A stretch of 33,587 nt of DNA from Prevotellaceae bacterium UBA2852 (lineage in GTDB: Bacteria; Bacteroidota; Bacteroidia; Bacteroidales; Bacteroidaceae), in NCBI GenBank assembly GCA_002350855.1, contig DEFM01000034.1, positions 3,282 to 36,868 of the forward strand, given 5' to 3'. Below are positions 8,467-17,607 of the stretch, piece by piece. The notes below the pieces were generated by a model. The model did no database searches. It saw only the letters and a program-made list of their open reading frames with translations, and was not told the DNA's origin. Made by a program: the position numbers and the translations under genes. Position 1 is the stretch's first letter. Every line of letters begins with the position of its first letter.

Positions 8467-9237
8467 TTACAATTCCGTTTCCCCTTCCACATAATTGTCC
8501 ATGAAGAGATTCTCTCCGTCGAACACTGCGTAGGTGAAGAGCGAATACCACTCTCCAAGAATCATCATACGGACATCACGTTCGAGGAATATATCAAGAT
8601 CTATGTGTCTGTGACCGAAAAGAAAGTAATTGATGGTAGGATGTGACTTGAGGTAGTCTTTAGCGAACAGAACAAGTCCTTCCTTGTCTTCACCCATATA
8701 CTTCGGCTCACCATGTTCCAAGTGTTTTTCCCTGCTGTGTTTTGCCCAGTTTAGTCCGAAATTGACAAACCATCGAGGATGGATGGTTGAGGCAAGCACT
8801 CTCAGGAATTTGCTCTCGAAGCAATTGAACATCAGGCGCGTTTTCCAGTCATGATCCCTATAGTCGAGCCTGTGGCCGTGGGCAAGGAAAAACTCTTTTC
8901 CGCATATTTCAATTGTACATTCGGTGCGATGAATAATCACTCCACATTCCTTTTCGAGGTAATCACCCACCCACATGTCGTGATTGCCAACGAAGAAATG
9001 CACTTCGACGCCGAGGTCGGTAAGTTCTGACACCTTACCGAGAAAACGCGTATAGCCCTTGGGGACTACATTGCGATATTCAAACCAGAAATCGAACATG
9101 TCACCAAGCATGAATACTGCTTCCGCCTTGTTTTTAATCGTGTCGAGGAAACGAACCAGACGGCGCTCCTGAGTACGATGGTGTTCAAGGGCAAGACAGC
9201 CCAGATGTGCGTCAGATATAAAATAGTAATTCTTCAT
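8467..9237 (-). CDS. lpxH: UDP-2,3-diacylglucosamine diphosphatase
   Basis: Hydrolyses UDP-2,3-diacylglucosamine to lipid X and UMP in lipid A synthesis, at the cytoplasmic face of the inner membrane. It has a full metallophosphoesterase set: D9 and H11 (SDAHLG), GDMFDF (45-50), GNHDMW (84-89), HGHRLD (120-125) and a late FGHRHID. Length is 256 residues from the ATG at 9237. A GTG at 9246 would overlap the pgpH stop (GTGA) and give 259 residues; the ATG, 5 bases after the pgpH stop, is preferred because the family normally begins just ahead of the YFISDxH strand. The tight spacing suggests translational coupling with pgpH. Confidence 0.92.
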   Translation of the reverse strand: MKNYYFISDAHLGCLALEHHRTQERRLVRFLDTIKNKAEAVFMLGDMFDFWFEYRNVVPKGYTRFLGKVSELTDLGVEVHFFVGNHDMWVGDYLEKECGVIIHRTECTIEICGKEFFLAHGHRLDYRDHDWKTRLMFNCFESKFLRVLASTIHPRWFVNFGLNWAKHSREKHLEHGEPKYMGEDKEGLVLFAKDYLKSHPTINYFLFGHRHIDLDIFLERDVRMMILGEWYSLFTYAVFDGENLFMDNYVEGETEL

Positions 9238-9242
9238 TGAGT

Positions 9243-11378
9243 TCACTCTTCATTACGTTCCAGCTCAGGATAGCTGATACGGGTGTGATAGATATTCTTC
9301 AGACGATCCTTAAGGACACGTTTTGCATTGGCAATCTGGCGGAATGTGATTTCACACTCGGTGAAATAGCCTTCCTGCATCTGCGTGTCGATAATTCTGT
9401 CCACAAGATTGGAAATACTCTCTTCGGTATATTCCGGCAACGAACGAGAAGCAGCCTCAACACTGTCACACATCATCAGGATGGCTTCTTCCGTGGTTTC
9501 CGGATTAGGTCCAGGATAAGTGAACGGAGCAGGGTCAACCTGTTCGTCGGGATGCTGATTGCAATAGGTGACATAGAAATACTTAGCCAGACCCTTTCCG
9601 TGATGGGTGGCTATGAAGCGCCGTATCACAACCGGCAGGTTATTCTGCTCGGCAAGGGCGATTCCACTGGTAACATGCGAAATAATCACCTCTGCGCTCT
9701 TCTGGGGAGTGAGGTGCTTGTGAGGATTAGCTCCGTTCTGGTTCTCGGTGAAGAATACGGGGCGTTCTATCTTACCAATATCATGATAAAGGGCTGCTGT
9801 ACGTACCAACTGAGGCTTGGCGCCAATCTGCTTGGCAACCTCACTCGCAAGATTAGCCACCTGCATGGAGTGCTGGAAGGTACCTGGTGCCACCTCGGTC
9901 ATACGCTGCAGCAGTGGGTTGTTGATGTTCGAGAGTTCCACCAAAGTCACGTCGCTGATAAATCCGAAACTCTTCTCAAGTATCCACAGAAGCGGATAGG
10001 CAAAGAGCAGGAGGATGCCGTTGACGAGGAAATAGATGAATACGTTTCTGTCTAGATCTCGCAGTTCAGTACCTATGGTCAGTTCGTAGGCTGTATAAGC
10101 AAGAATATAGAAGAAGGTGATGATTGCTGCAGTATGGATGATCTGTGAACGCTGTGAGAGTTCACGCAGATTCTGTATGGCAAGCAGACCTGTGATAATC
10201 TGCAGAATCATGAACTCATAAGGATAGGTAAGCATCAAGCTTATGATAAGCACTGTACCTATATGGAACACAAACGCAGTACGTGAGTCAAGGAATACAC
10301 GCACTATGATCGGTATCATACAGCAAGGAAGGACAAAGATATGGAAATAATGATGTCCTATCATAAATGCCGCAACCACCGTGAATATCGTTACCAGCGC
10401 AAAGAGCAGCAATGCTCCACGCATGTTCTCAATATAGTCATGACGGAACATGGAAAGGAACGAAACCAGCAGCGTGATTATCGTCAGGACTATGACAAAC
10501 CTGCCTGTTTGTATCAGACGTTCCTTGTCATTGTTCTGAACTGCATTCTCCATCACAGCACGATAGGAACTGAGCTTCAGCGCTATCAGAGGTGTGATTT
10601 TCTCTCCACGGTCTACAATCTTCTCTCCTGCAAGCACTATTCCCACACCTGACGACATTTCGCTTAGCAATGATTCATGCTCCAGCATGGACTTTGTAGC
10701 ATCATAGGCAAGGTTTTCTTCCAGAATGGTATTGACATTCAGTCTGGAAATTACGCTTGGCTTAAACTCGTCAGGGCGGTTGTTCATGATAAACTCATAC
10801 GCAGATGTGGTTGAGAAGACTTCACGCAGAGGTCGTGACTTAGCTATGTTTCCCTCAATCACACGTATTGCCACAGTGTTGTTGCGCTGGAGGCTGTCGT
10901 ATATCTGCGGAGAGACAATCCCATGAGTATAAACCGTATCGAGCAGAGAACGGATATGCTGAACATAGGGACGCAACAGCTGACTTTGCTCAATAGGAAT
11001 CTTTGTTCCTTCCTCAAAATCACTTTCCACAGTCAGCTCAGAAAGGCGCTTCTTAACCGTCCGTACCTTTGAGTCGTCAAGCACGAAGTAGGGCTGGAAA
11101 GACTTGCTCACACTATCCTGCTTGATATGGAATGTAGAATCACTCATCTCTATGGTGAACTTCTCTGTAGCATAAAGCGCACCATAAGGCCAAGGACGCC
11201 CAACTTTGTATTCATAGTTGAAGCTTCCTCTATGCGGCATTGCATAAACGATTATCGTAGTAACCACTAATGCAAGTAAGCACTTGAAGATCCACTGCCA
11301 TAGTGAAGCCCGCTTCTGCTGCTTGCGAGTCTTCGGAGCATTGCTGGTGATTCGTCTGCGGAAAGGATTGAGATTCAT
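9243..11378 (-). CDS. pgpH: PgpH-like membrane HD-domain phosphohydrolase (7TMR-HD)
   Basis: A 711-residue membrane protein. A basic N-terminus and one helix (about 29-46) precede a large extracytoplasmic region (about 48-290). Next come about seven membrane helices (about 293-475) and a cytoplasmic HD domain with YHDIGK (531-536), a following THHGKG and a late CDSVEAASR. The domain order is that of 7TMR-HDED/HD proteins. Listeria PgpH is a cyclic-di-AMP phosphodiesterase, and the same activity here is an inference from domain architecture. The open frame extends to 11456, but Met27 (ATG at 11378) immediately precedes the family-like MNLNPFRRR, so it is chosen. It is separated from thrC by 122 bases containing a C-rich palindrome and overlaps or nearly touches lpxH. 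Confidence 0.85.
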   Translation of the reverse strand: MNLNPFRRRITSNAPKTRKQQKRASLWQWIFKCLLALVVTTIIVYAMPHRGSFNYEYKVGRPWPYGALYATEKFTIEMSDSTFHIKQDSVSKSFQPYFVLDDSKVRTVKKRLSELTVESDFEEGTKIPIEQSQLLRPYVQHIRSLLDTVYTHGIVSPQIYDSLQRNNTVAIRVIEGNIAKSRPLREVFSTTSAYEFIMNNRPDEFKPSVISRLNVNTILEENLAYDATKSMLEHESLLSEMSSGVGIVLAGEKIVDRGEKITPLIALKLSSYRAVMENAVQNNDKERLIQTGRFVIVLTIITLLVSFLSMFRHDYIENMRGALLLFALVTIFTVVAAFMIGHHYFHIFVLPCCMIPIIVRVFLDSRTAFVFHIGTVLIISLMLTYPYEFMILQIITGLLAIQNLRELSQRSQIIHTAAIITFFYILAYTAYELTIGTELRDLDRNVFIYFLVNGILLLFAYPLLWILEKSFGFISDVTLVELSNINNPLLQRMTEVAPGTFQHSMQVANLASEVAKQIGAKPQLVRTAALYHDIGKIERPVFFTENQNGANPHKHLTPQKSAEVIISHVTSGIALAEQNNLPVVIRRFIATHHGKGLAKYFYVTYCNQHPDEQVDPAPFTYPGPNPETTEEAILMMCDSVEAASRSLPEYTEESISNLVDRIIDTQMQEGYFTECEITFRQIANAKRVLKDRLKNIYHTRISYPELERNEE

Positions 11379-11424
11379 AAGAAGAAAAGAGTCCTTGTTA
11401 TTATGAGGTTTATGATTATTGTAT

Positions 11425-11495
11425 TTCTGCGGGTGAAACGCAGAACATACTATCAATCCATATGGAGGTAACTACTCTCCTCGGCAAGGGAGGGG
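11425..11495. repeat. Hairpin and C/G-rich element between thrC and pgpH
   Basis: TTCTGCG (11425-11431) pairs with CGCAGAA (11439-11445). A G/C-rich imperfect palindrome, with CTCCT (11475-11479) and AGGGAGGGGG (11485-11494) around CGGCA, follows to about 11495. It resembles the other C-rich elements at 20221, 23576 and 29700. No promoter consensus was found for pgpH here, so the hairpin may mark the thrC transcript end or be a dispersed repeat. Confidence 0.45.
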
Positions 11496-11500
11496 GTCTA

Positions 11501-12805
11501 CTATTGCTTCATCAGATAAGCTTTGAAGTCTGCGAAGACCTTGGTCATCGGCACGCTTTGCTTTGTTCCCTTCATGAACGCTGCGAGTTTGGCTGGAATC
11601 TCCACTTCGCTGCCAATGATGCGTTCAACTGTGTCCTTGAACTTAGCAGGATGAGCTGTCTCGAGGAAAACTCCTGTTTCGTCTGGCTGCAAGCCTTCCT
11701 GCAGAGCACGATAGCCACAAGCACCATGGGGATCGCAGAGATAGCTTGTGCGATTGTAAACGTCACGGATTGTCTCAGCTATCTGTTCGTCAGTGTAAGT
11801 AGCACCGCTGACATCCTTGCGCACATTGTCAACATCCTTGCCATACAAGTCATATATACGTGCGAAGTTAGAAGGATCGCCTACATCCATGGCATTGGCA
11901 ATGGTCTGAACAGAAGCACGTGGTTCGTACTTACCTGTCTGCAGATACTTATAGAATATGTCGTTGGCATTGTTGGCTGCAATGAATCGCTTAACAGGCA
12001 GACCCATACGCTTGCCGAAGAGACCTGAGCATATATTTCCGAAATTGCCTGAAGGCACACAAACCACGATGTTGTCCTTGCCTTGCTTCTTCAGCTGGGC
12101 ATAGGCCCAGAAATAATAGAATGCCTGTGGCAGGAATCGTGCCACATTGATGCTGTTGGCCGAAGTCAGACGCATGTGCTGGTTCAGTTCTGCATCCATG
12201 AAAGCAGACTTTACAAGAGCCTGGCAGTCATCAAACACACCATCAACCTCAACAGCAGTGATGTTCTTGCCGAGAGTGGTAAACTGACATTCCTGTATAG
12301 GACTCACCTTTCCCTTTGGATAAAGCACATAGACATGTATGCCGTCAACACCAAGGAATCCGTTTGCAACTGCAGAACCAGTATCTCCACTTGTTGCAAC
12401 AAGAACGTTTACTTCACCCTTACCTGCATTATCCTTCTTAATGAAGTATTGCAGAAGTCTTGCCATGAAGCGTGCACCGACATCCTTGAACGCAAGTGTC
12501 GGTCCATGGAAAAGCTCAAGGCTGTAGATATTATCGTTCACAGGAACCACAGGACAATCGAATGCCAGAGTGTCATAAACAATGCGGCGGAGGTCTTCAG
12601 CAGGAACATCCTCGCCGAAGAAAGCATCAGCCACGTTATAGGCAACTTCCTGGAATGTCATATTCTGAATATTGTCGTAGAAAGACTGAGGAAGTGATTT
12701 GATACGTTCAGGCATATAGAGTCCACGGTCTTCAGCAAGACCTTTCACCACAGCCTTTTCGAGAGTGGCAAGCGGTGCCTGGTTGTTTGTGCTATAGAAT
12801 TGCAT
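11501..12805 (-). CDS. thrC: Threonine synthase
   Basis: Converts O-phosphohomoserine to threonine, the last step of the pathway that begins with thrA at 16520. A 434-residue PLP enzyme with an N-terminal MQFYSTN, the SLELFHGPTLAFKDVGARF signature carrying the PLP lysine K107, VATSGDTGSAV, and the CVPSGNFGNICSG phosphate-binding loop. Length fits the fold-type II ThrC of E. coli type (about 430). It begins 21 bases after the phosphoglycerate-mutase-like gene on the same strand, so thrA, that gene and thrC are read as one operon. Confidence 0.95.
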   Translation of the reverse strand: MQFYSTNNQAPLATLEKAVVKGLAEDRGLYMPERIKSLPQSFYDNIQNMTFQEVAYNVADAFFGEDVPAEDLRRIVYDTLAFDCPVVPVNDNIYSLELFHGPTLAFKDVGARFMARLLQYFIKKDNAGKGEVNVLVATSGDTGSAVANGFLGVDGIHVYVLYPKGKVSPIQECQFTTLGKNITAVEVDGVFDDCQALVKSAFMDAELNQHMRLTSANSINVARFLPQAFYYFWAYAQLKKQGKDNIVVCVPSGNFGNICSGLFGKRMGLPVKRFIAANNANDIFYKYLQTGKYEPRASVQTIANAMDVGDPSNFARIYDLYGKDVDNVRKDVSGATYTDEQIAETIRDVYNRTSYLCDPHGACGYRALQEGLQPDETGVFLETAHPAKFKDTVERIIGSEVEIPAKLAAFMKGTKQSVPMTKVFADFKAYLMKQ

Positions 12806-12826
12806 ATTATTGAGTGTTTGATATTC

Positions 12827-14059
12827 TTATAGATTCATGAAAGTCTGCATAAACTCCTGCAGTTTCAGCTGTCCGAACGAGCCTTGCTTGCAACTTTGCT
12901 CGTCATAGGTCTGTACGTTGTCGGGAGTTATGCCTTTATAATAAATGATAAACGGAACTGGTTCGTTGACATGGATACGCATCTCAACAGGAGTTGGATG
13001 GTCGGGAAGCACTGCTATACATAATGGTTCGTCAAGAGTTTCAGAAAACTCTACAACAGGACGTATCAGCCTTTGGTCAAGATAGTTGATGGCTTTGAGC
13101 TTCAAATCCAAATCACCATCATGTCCTGCTTCATCCGTCGCTTCCACGTGTACAAATACAAAGTCATCGGTCTTGAGGGCATCGATAGCTGCCTGAGCCT
13201 TACCTTCATAGTTTGTATCGGCAAGTCCAGTCGCACCTTCCACCTCAACGATTTTCAATCCGGCATAATGACCAATTCCACGGATAAGGTCAACCGCAGA
13301 AATCACAGTACCCTGCTGCACCATAGGATATTGCTGGGAAAGGGTCTGCATCGAAGGACGATAACCACCACTCCAAGGCCAGATACTGTTTGCCTGACGT
13401 TCACCATGCTGCGCTTTCTGCACATTATAAGGATGCTTTGCTAGCAATTCCTGTGAACGCAGGATGAGGTCGTTGAGCAAGTCTGCTGTCTCCTGAGCAG
13501 TCAGTTCACTGTCGTTTGGCGCATCTTTCTCAGCTGTAACAAGCAGAGGACGCCAAGGTTCATCAGGATGGTCATGAGGAGGATTGCAAACAATATGTTT
13601 GTTACCACCACGGATTACCAGCAGATGACGATATTGAATACCGCAGATAAACTTCACGCGGTCTGTGGCAAGATGCTCATTGAGGTAGTCTATCAGCACT
13701 GCAGCATCACTGGTTTGCAGATTGCCACCGTTATGAGTAATGATCTTTCCATCCTCCAGTGTGATGATATTGCAACGGATTGCGAAATCGTCTTCACGCA
13801 TCTCGTATCCGATTGACGCAGCCTCAAGAGGACCGCGACCTTCATAAACCTTATTCAGATCATAGCCGAGAATAGCAGTGTTGGCAACTTCGGAACCTGG
13901 AGGAAATCCCTCAGGTACGGTAATGAGTGTACCGCAGCGTCCCTTACGTGCCAGTTCATCCATCATTGGTTTATCAGCAGCCTGCAGAGGAGTCTTTCCT
14001 CCCAGTCTTTCCACCTGATGGTCAGCCATTCCATCACCCAGGATAATTATATGTTTCAT
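12827..14059 (-). CDS. Phosphoglycerate-mutase-like (ApgM family) protein in the threonine operon; candidate homoserine kinase
   Basis: A 410-residue member of the alkaline-phosphatase/ApgM metalloenzyme superfamily. It has D9 in ILGDGMAD, Ser56 in PPGSEVANTAILGYD (the phosphorylated-serine region of the superfamily), HVEATDEAGHDGD (304-316) and LPDHPTPVEMRIH (351-363), all metal-binding or catalytic elements. Annotation pipelines call it cofactor-independent phosphoglycerate mutase (apgM). Its place, however, is 7 bases after thrA and 21 bases before thrC, exactly where homoserine kinase (ThrB) is expected, and no GHMP-type ThrB is in the window. I recall proposals that such proteins supply homoserine kinase in Bacteroides. 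The role here is inferred from context, not from sequence alone. Confidence 0.85.
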   Translation of the reverse strand: MKHIIILGDGMADHQVERLGGKTPLQAADKPMMDELARKGRCGTLITVPEGFPPGSEVANTAILGYDLNKVYEGRGPLEAASIGYEMREDDFAIRCNIITLEDGKIITHNGGNLQTSDAAVLIDYLNEHLATDRVKFICGIQYRHLLVIRGGNKHIVCNPPHDHPDEPWRPLLVTAEKDAPNDSELTAQETADLLNDLILRSQELLAKHPYNVQKAQHGERQANSIWPWSGGYRPSMQTLSQQYPMVQQGTVISAVDLIRGIGHYAGLKIVEVEGATGLADTNYEGKAQAAIDALKTDDFVFVHVEATDEAGHDGDLDLKLKAINYLDQRLIRPVVEFSETLDEPLCIAVLPDHPTPVEMRIHVNEPVPFIIYYKGITPDNVQTYDEQSCKQGSFGQLKLQEFMQTFMNL

Positions 14060-14066
14060 AATTCGT

Positions 14067-16520
14067 TTAAATATTCGCTATACTCATAATATCCGCAAAG
14101 ACTCCGGCTGCAGTGACACTTGCGCCAGCTCCATAACCCTGAATGAGCATAGGATATTCGTGGTAGCGTTCTGTAGTGATAAGAATAATATTGTTTGAAC
14201 CTTCAAGAGAATAGAACGGATGTTTAGCGTCCACAGCCTTAAGTTCGACTTTAGCCTTTCCGTCTTCCAGAGAAGCAACGAAGCGCCAGCGCTTATGCTC
14301 TACATCAAGCTGCTTGCGACGTGTTTCGAAGTCAGCGTCAAGATTTGGCAACTGCTTCCAGAATTCGTCTATTGAACCGTCGAACAACTCCTGTGGAATA
14401 AACAGATGAGCCTCTACATCGTCCTGGTTGAGTTTATAGCCAGCCTCACGGGAGAGAATCACCAGCTTACGGATTACATCCTTTCCGCTCAGGTCGATAC
14501 GTGGATCTGGTTCGCTATAACCCTGTTCCTTAGCCATCAGCACAGTCTTGGAGAACGGCACATCAGCGGCAATAGTATTGAAGATGAAGTTCAGTGTACC
14601 ACTAAGTACGGCTTCCAGTTTCAGAATCTTGTCACCTGAATTGATGAGGTCGTTAATAGTATTGATAATAGGAAGACCGGCACCTACATTGGTTTCAAAG
14701 AGGAATTTGACTCCACGCTTACGCGCAGTTGCCTTCAACAGTGAATAGTTGTTGAAATCACTGGATGCAGCCACTTTGTTTGCAGCTACTACAGATATGC
14801 TATGTTCGAAGAAGTCGTTGTAAAGAGCAGCCACATCACTGCTTGCAGTGCAGTCCACAAACACCGAATTGAAAATGTTCATGCCGATAACTTCATCATG
14901 AAGTCGCTGCATATTGCTCTCCGGTGCCTGTTTCAGACGCTCACGGACATTGTCGAGCGGAAGTCCTTCGCGGTCAAACATCGCATTGTGTCCGCTGGCA
15001 ATTCCCACAACATTGAGTTTAAGTCCACGTTCACTCATAAGCCGTTCGCGCTGGCTTGCAATCTGTTCAATGAGACTGCCGCCCACCGTACCGACACCAC
15101 AGATAAAGAGGTTCAGCACCTGGTATTCGGAAAGGAAGAAACTGTCATGGATGACGTTGAGCGACTTACGCAGGAAACGGCTTTCCACCACAAACGAAAT
15201 GTTTGTTTCGCTGGCACCCTGTGCACATGCAATTACGCTGATACCGTTTCGTCCGAGTGTGCCGAAGAGTTTTCCTGCAATACCAGGAGTGTGTTTCATG
15301 TTCTCACCTACGACAGCAACTGTTGCAAGGTTCTTCTCCACACTCATCTCAAACATCGCACCCATTTCGATTTCCTTCTGGAACTCTTCGTTGAGTACGT
15401 CGCAGGCTTTCTCTGCATCTTCGTTGCGCACACCGATACTGGTGTTGTTTTCCGACGATGCCTGACTGACCATGAACACGCTAATTCCTTCACGAGCCAG
15501 AGCTGTGAAGATGCGCTGATTCACACCAATCACACCGACCATGGAGAGTCCGGCAACCGTTATCAGGCTGGTATTGTTGATAGAGGAAATACCCTTGATG
15601 GCACGGCTTTCGTTACCACTTTCCTGAGTGATGATAGTTCCGGCAGCTTCCGGATGGAAGGTGTTCTTTATAATAATAGGTATATTCTTGATGCAGACGG
15701 GGTAAATAGTCGGCGGATACACAACCTTGGCACCGAAGTTACAAAGTTCCATGGCTTCGATATAGGAAAGGCGGTCGATTGTGTAAGCTGTATTGATTAC
15801 CCTTGGATCCGCTGTCATGAAACCATCGACATCGGTCCATATTTCCAGAACGGATGCATCGAGAGCCGCAGCGATTATACTTGCAGTATAGTCACTTCCT
15901 CCACGTCCCAGATTAGTCACCTCTCCGGTGTTGACATCAGTGGAGATAAAGCCTGGAACCAATGCCACAGGACGTCGTCCCTGCTTAGCTTCGCGCATAT
16001 ACTCACGAAACTCGCTACGCACGGCGTTGTAAGTCTGCTCCGTTACAAGAATGTTCTTCTGCTGTTTACGCTCTGTTCGTATAAAATCGAGCGCGTTATG
16101 CCAAGTTGCTCCGTTGATGAGTGCAGCAACTATCTGCGAAGAGATGCGCTCGCCATAGCTTACGATAGCGTTGTGCGTCTTATCCGACAAATCACGGATG
16201 AGATATACACCTTGATAAATACTCTTGAGATCGTCGAGCAAAGAGTCGACTCTCTTCAGTAATTTCACTTGCACTTCTGCGTCAGGGATAATCGCGTCAA
16301 TCATGCGGTGATGGCGTGCCACCATCTCGGAATACGAGTCGAGGTATGAGGCATCGCCTGCCAGTGCCAACTGAGCCGTTGATATCAGTTTGTCGGTAAT
16401 GCCTCCCAAGGCACTTACTACGACAATAACTGGCTCGTCGCATGCTTCCACGATTTTCTTGACATTCAGAATGCTTTCTACGGAACCTACGGATGTTCCG
16501 CCAAATTTCATTACTTTCAT
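14067..16520 (-). CDS. thrA: Bifunctional aspartate kinase / homoserine dehydrogenase
   Basis: Carries out the first and third steps from aspartate towards threonine and methionine. 817 residues from the ATG at 16520. The aspartokinase N-terminus has KFGGTSVGS (5-13) and later GRGGSDYTA. Two ACT-like regulatory segments lie at about 310-460 (GISVFMVSQASSENNTSIGV and GISVIACAQGASETNISFVV), usually the threonine feedback site. The homoserine dehydrogenase part opens with ICGVGTVGGS (NAD(P)-binding GxGxxG, about 473-482) and ends near ASVTAAGVFADI. The open frame extends upstream to 16598 but crosses the promoter, so Met27 of that frame is the start. First gene of the thr operon, with a promoter at 16559-16589. 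Confidence 0.96.
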   Translation of the reverse strand: MKVMKFGGTSVGSVESILNVKKIVEACDEPVIVVVSALGGITDKLISTAQLALAGDASYLDSYSEMVARHHRMIDAIIPDAEVQVKLLKRVDSLLDDLKSIYQGVYLIRDLSDKTHNAIVSYGERISSQIVAALINGATWHNALDFIRTERKQQKNILVTEQTYNAVRSEFREYMREAKQGRRPVALVPGFISTDVNTGEVTNLGRGGSDYTASIIAAALDASVLEIWTDVDGFMTADPRVINTAYTIDRLSYIEAMELCNFGAKVVYPPTIYPVCIKNIPIIIKNTFHPEAAGTIITQESGNESRAIKGISSINNTSLITVAGLSMVGVIGVNQRIFTALAREGISVFMVSQASSENNTSIGVRNEDAEKACDVLNEEFQKEIEMGAMFEMSVEKNLATVAVVGENMKHTPGIAGKLFGTLGRNGISVIACAQGASETNISFVVESRFLRKSLNVIHDSFFLSEYQVLNLFICGVGTVGGSLIEQIASQRERLMSERGLKLNVVGIASGHNAMFDREGLPLDNVRERLKQAPESNMQRLHDEVIGMNIFNSVFVDCTASSDVAALYNDFFEHSISVVAANKVAASSDFNNYSLLKATARKRGVKFLFETNVGAGLPIINTINDLINSGDKILKLEAVLSGTLNFIFNTIAADVPFSKTVLMAKEQGYSEPDPRIDLSGKDVIRKLVILSREAGYKLNQDDVEAHLFIPQELFDGSIDEFWKQLPNLDADFETRRKQLDVEHKRWRFVASLEDGKAKVELKAVDAKHPFYSLEGSNNIILITTERYHEYPMLIQGYGAGASVTAAGVFADIMSIANI

Positions 16521-16558
16521 TGTCAAAAAAACGTTTAGCGAATAAAAAATATGTCCGG

Positions 16559-16589
16559 CAAAGTTACGACATTTTTCCCTCACAACAAA
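16559..16589 (-). promoter_or_regulatory. Promoter of the thrA operon
   Basis: Minus strand TTTG (16589-16586), 19 bases, TAACTTTG (16566-16559). Predicted leader of about 30 bases, too short for a classic leader-peptide attenuator. Confidence 0.75.
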
Positions 16590-16608
16590 AAAACTCAAGT
16601 ATTTTGCT

Positions 16609-16616
16609 TATCTTTG
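16609..16616 (+). promoter_or_regulatory. -7 element for the membrane-protein gene at 16651
   Basis: TATCTTTG at 16609-16616, divergent from the thrA promoter, with a leader of about 28 bases. No TTTG at the expected spacing. Confidence 0.5.
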
Positions 16617-16650
16617 CGCCATTAATCAACCTAAAAAGCACTAACATCTT

Positions 16651-17562
16651 ATGATTCCACGTTCCAATCGACACAAATACGTTGTAAAAGAACTTCCTTA
16701 CGACCTATCACAACTTCAATTAGGCAATTGCACGGAAGCCTACGACGACAAAGCCGACCGCCGTGTATCAGCAATCGTGTGGTGGTGCATCATACTGCTT
16801 CTCACATTATGTGCAGGAATAGCCACTATCAAGGAAAATCCTCTTTTCAGTCTTGGTGCAGTCGCAGCTCTCCTTCTGGAGATTCTCGGTTTACTCCATT
16901 CCATAAAGCAAAGACACAGAAGCCAGCGCTTGTATGTGTTTGAGCAGGGCTTGGTGCTCGACCGAATTGACCACAGCAAAAACACTGTCCTCAAACGTCA
17001 GGTGATTAACTTCGCTCAGGTTAGTTTTATTTTTTCTCGCAAAAGACGCAACTATAGTTCTAACAGCAACGACGACATGACCGACGAGCACTATTCCAAC
17101 ACCAGACGAACGGTTGAACTATGGGATGCCAACCGAAACGTCCTGCTCAAAATCAGCGGGAAATACAAGAACGAGCAAGACATCGATGAGATGTTCACAT
17201 GGATATGGTTTGCTGCTAAAGCAATTGAACGTCAGTGGTCCGCATACCGTCTGCCTGTCTTCTGGCAAGAATTGCAGAGCACATCAAGAATCGCTATTCC
17301 AATATCAAAATCGCACACACTTGTCTTAGCCAATGATGGAATAGTTTATAGCAACAAGTTTATCTCACGCGATAATCTCATCATCCAATGGTATGGCGTA
17401 GACGAAATCATTGCCATTCGCGATTCATCGGAAAAGCGCAATGTGCTGCAGAAAGTTTTCAACCTAAAGGAAATACACCTTGACGTCAGCACCATGCAGA
17501 ACGGTTGTCTGCTGGTAGCAGTTCTGCAACAGATGTATGGCGTTCAGCTGAACCGGCAATAA
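16651..17562 (+). CDS. Unknown two-helix membrane protein with a PH-like soluble domain
   Basis: 303 residues, not recognised with confidence. A soluble N-terminus (1-40) precedes two adjacent hydrophobic helices (about 42-60 and 66-82). The long soluble C-terminal part has strands such as LYVFEQGLVL (about 91-100) and VELWDANRNVLLKISG, with a Ser/Asn-rich insertion at about 130-140. A repeat of the motif appears later (TLVLANDGIVYSN). The pattern of two helices followed by YVFEQGL-type strands recalls DUF6585 or other bacterial PH-like proteins, which is a tentative link. It is transcribed divergently from thrA and ends 19 bases from the convergent alsT. Confidence 0.7.
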   Translation: MIPRSNRHKYVVKELPYDLSQLQLGNCTEAYDDKADRRVSAIVWWCIILLLTLCAGIATIKENPLFSLGAVAALLLEILGLLHSIKQRHRSQRLYVFEQGLVLDRIDHSKNTVLKRQVINFAQVSFIFSRKRRNYSSNSNDDMTDEHYSNTRRTVELWDANRNVLLKISGKYKNEQDIDEMFTWIWFAAKAIERQWSAYRLPVFWQELQSTSRIAIPISKSHTLVLANDGIVYSNKFISRDNLIIQWYGVDEIIAIRDSSEKRNVLQKVFNLKEIHLDVSTMQNGCLLVAVLQQMYGVQLNRQ

Positions 17563-17566
17563 AACA

Positions 17567-17607
17567 ATTGACTGTTGAGACTTATTCCCAGCAGTCAATA
17601 TCTTTTT
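17567..17607. terminator. Terminator shared by two convergent genes, overlapping the alsT 3' end
   Basis: ATTGACTG (17567-17574) pairs with CAGTCAAT (17592-17599), extended inward by TTG/CAG with a wobble pair, 11 base pairs in all, followed by ATCTTTTTC. On the minus strand the same hairpin is followed by TTGTTTTATT. The right arm lies inside the last codons of alsT (stop at 17582-17584). Confidence 0.65.

Noticed and set aside
7753..8646. A 297-codon plus-strand open frame
   Set aside because: It lies antisense to metY and lpxH, which carry full family motifs; its protein has no domain features and is Cys-rich in the way of antisense shadow frames.
9237..10055. A 272-codon plus-strand open frame
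   Set aside because: Antisense to the HD domain of pgpH, with no recognisable features.
14802..16262. A 486-codon plus-strand open frame
   Set aside because: Entirely antisense to thrA; long only because of the codon bias of the real gene.
16521..16558. Leader-peptide attenuator before thrA
   Set aside because: The leader is about 30 bases, with no Thr/Ile-rich short frame and no terminator hairpin.
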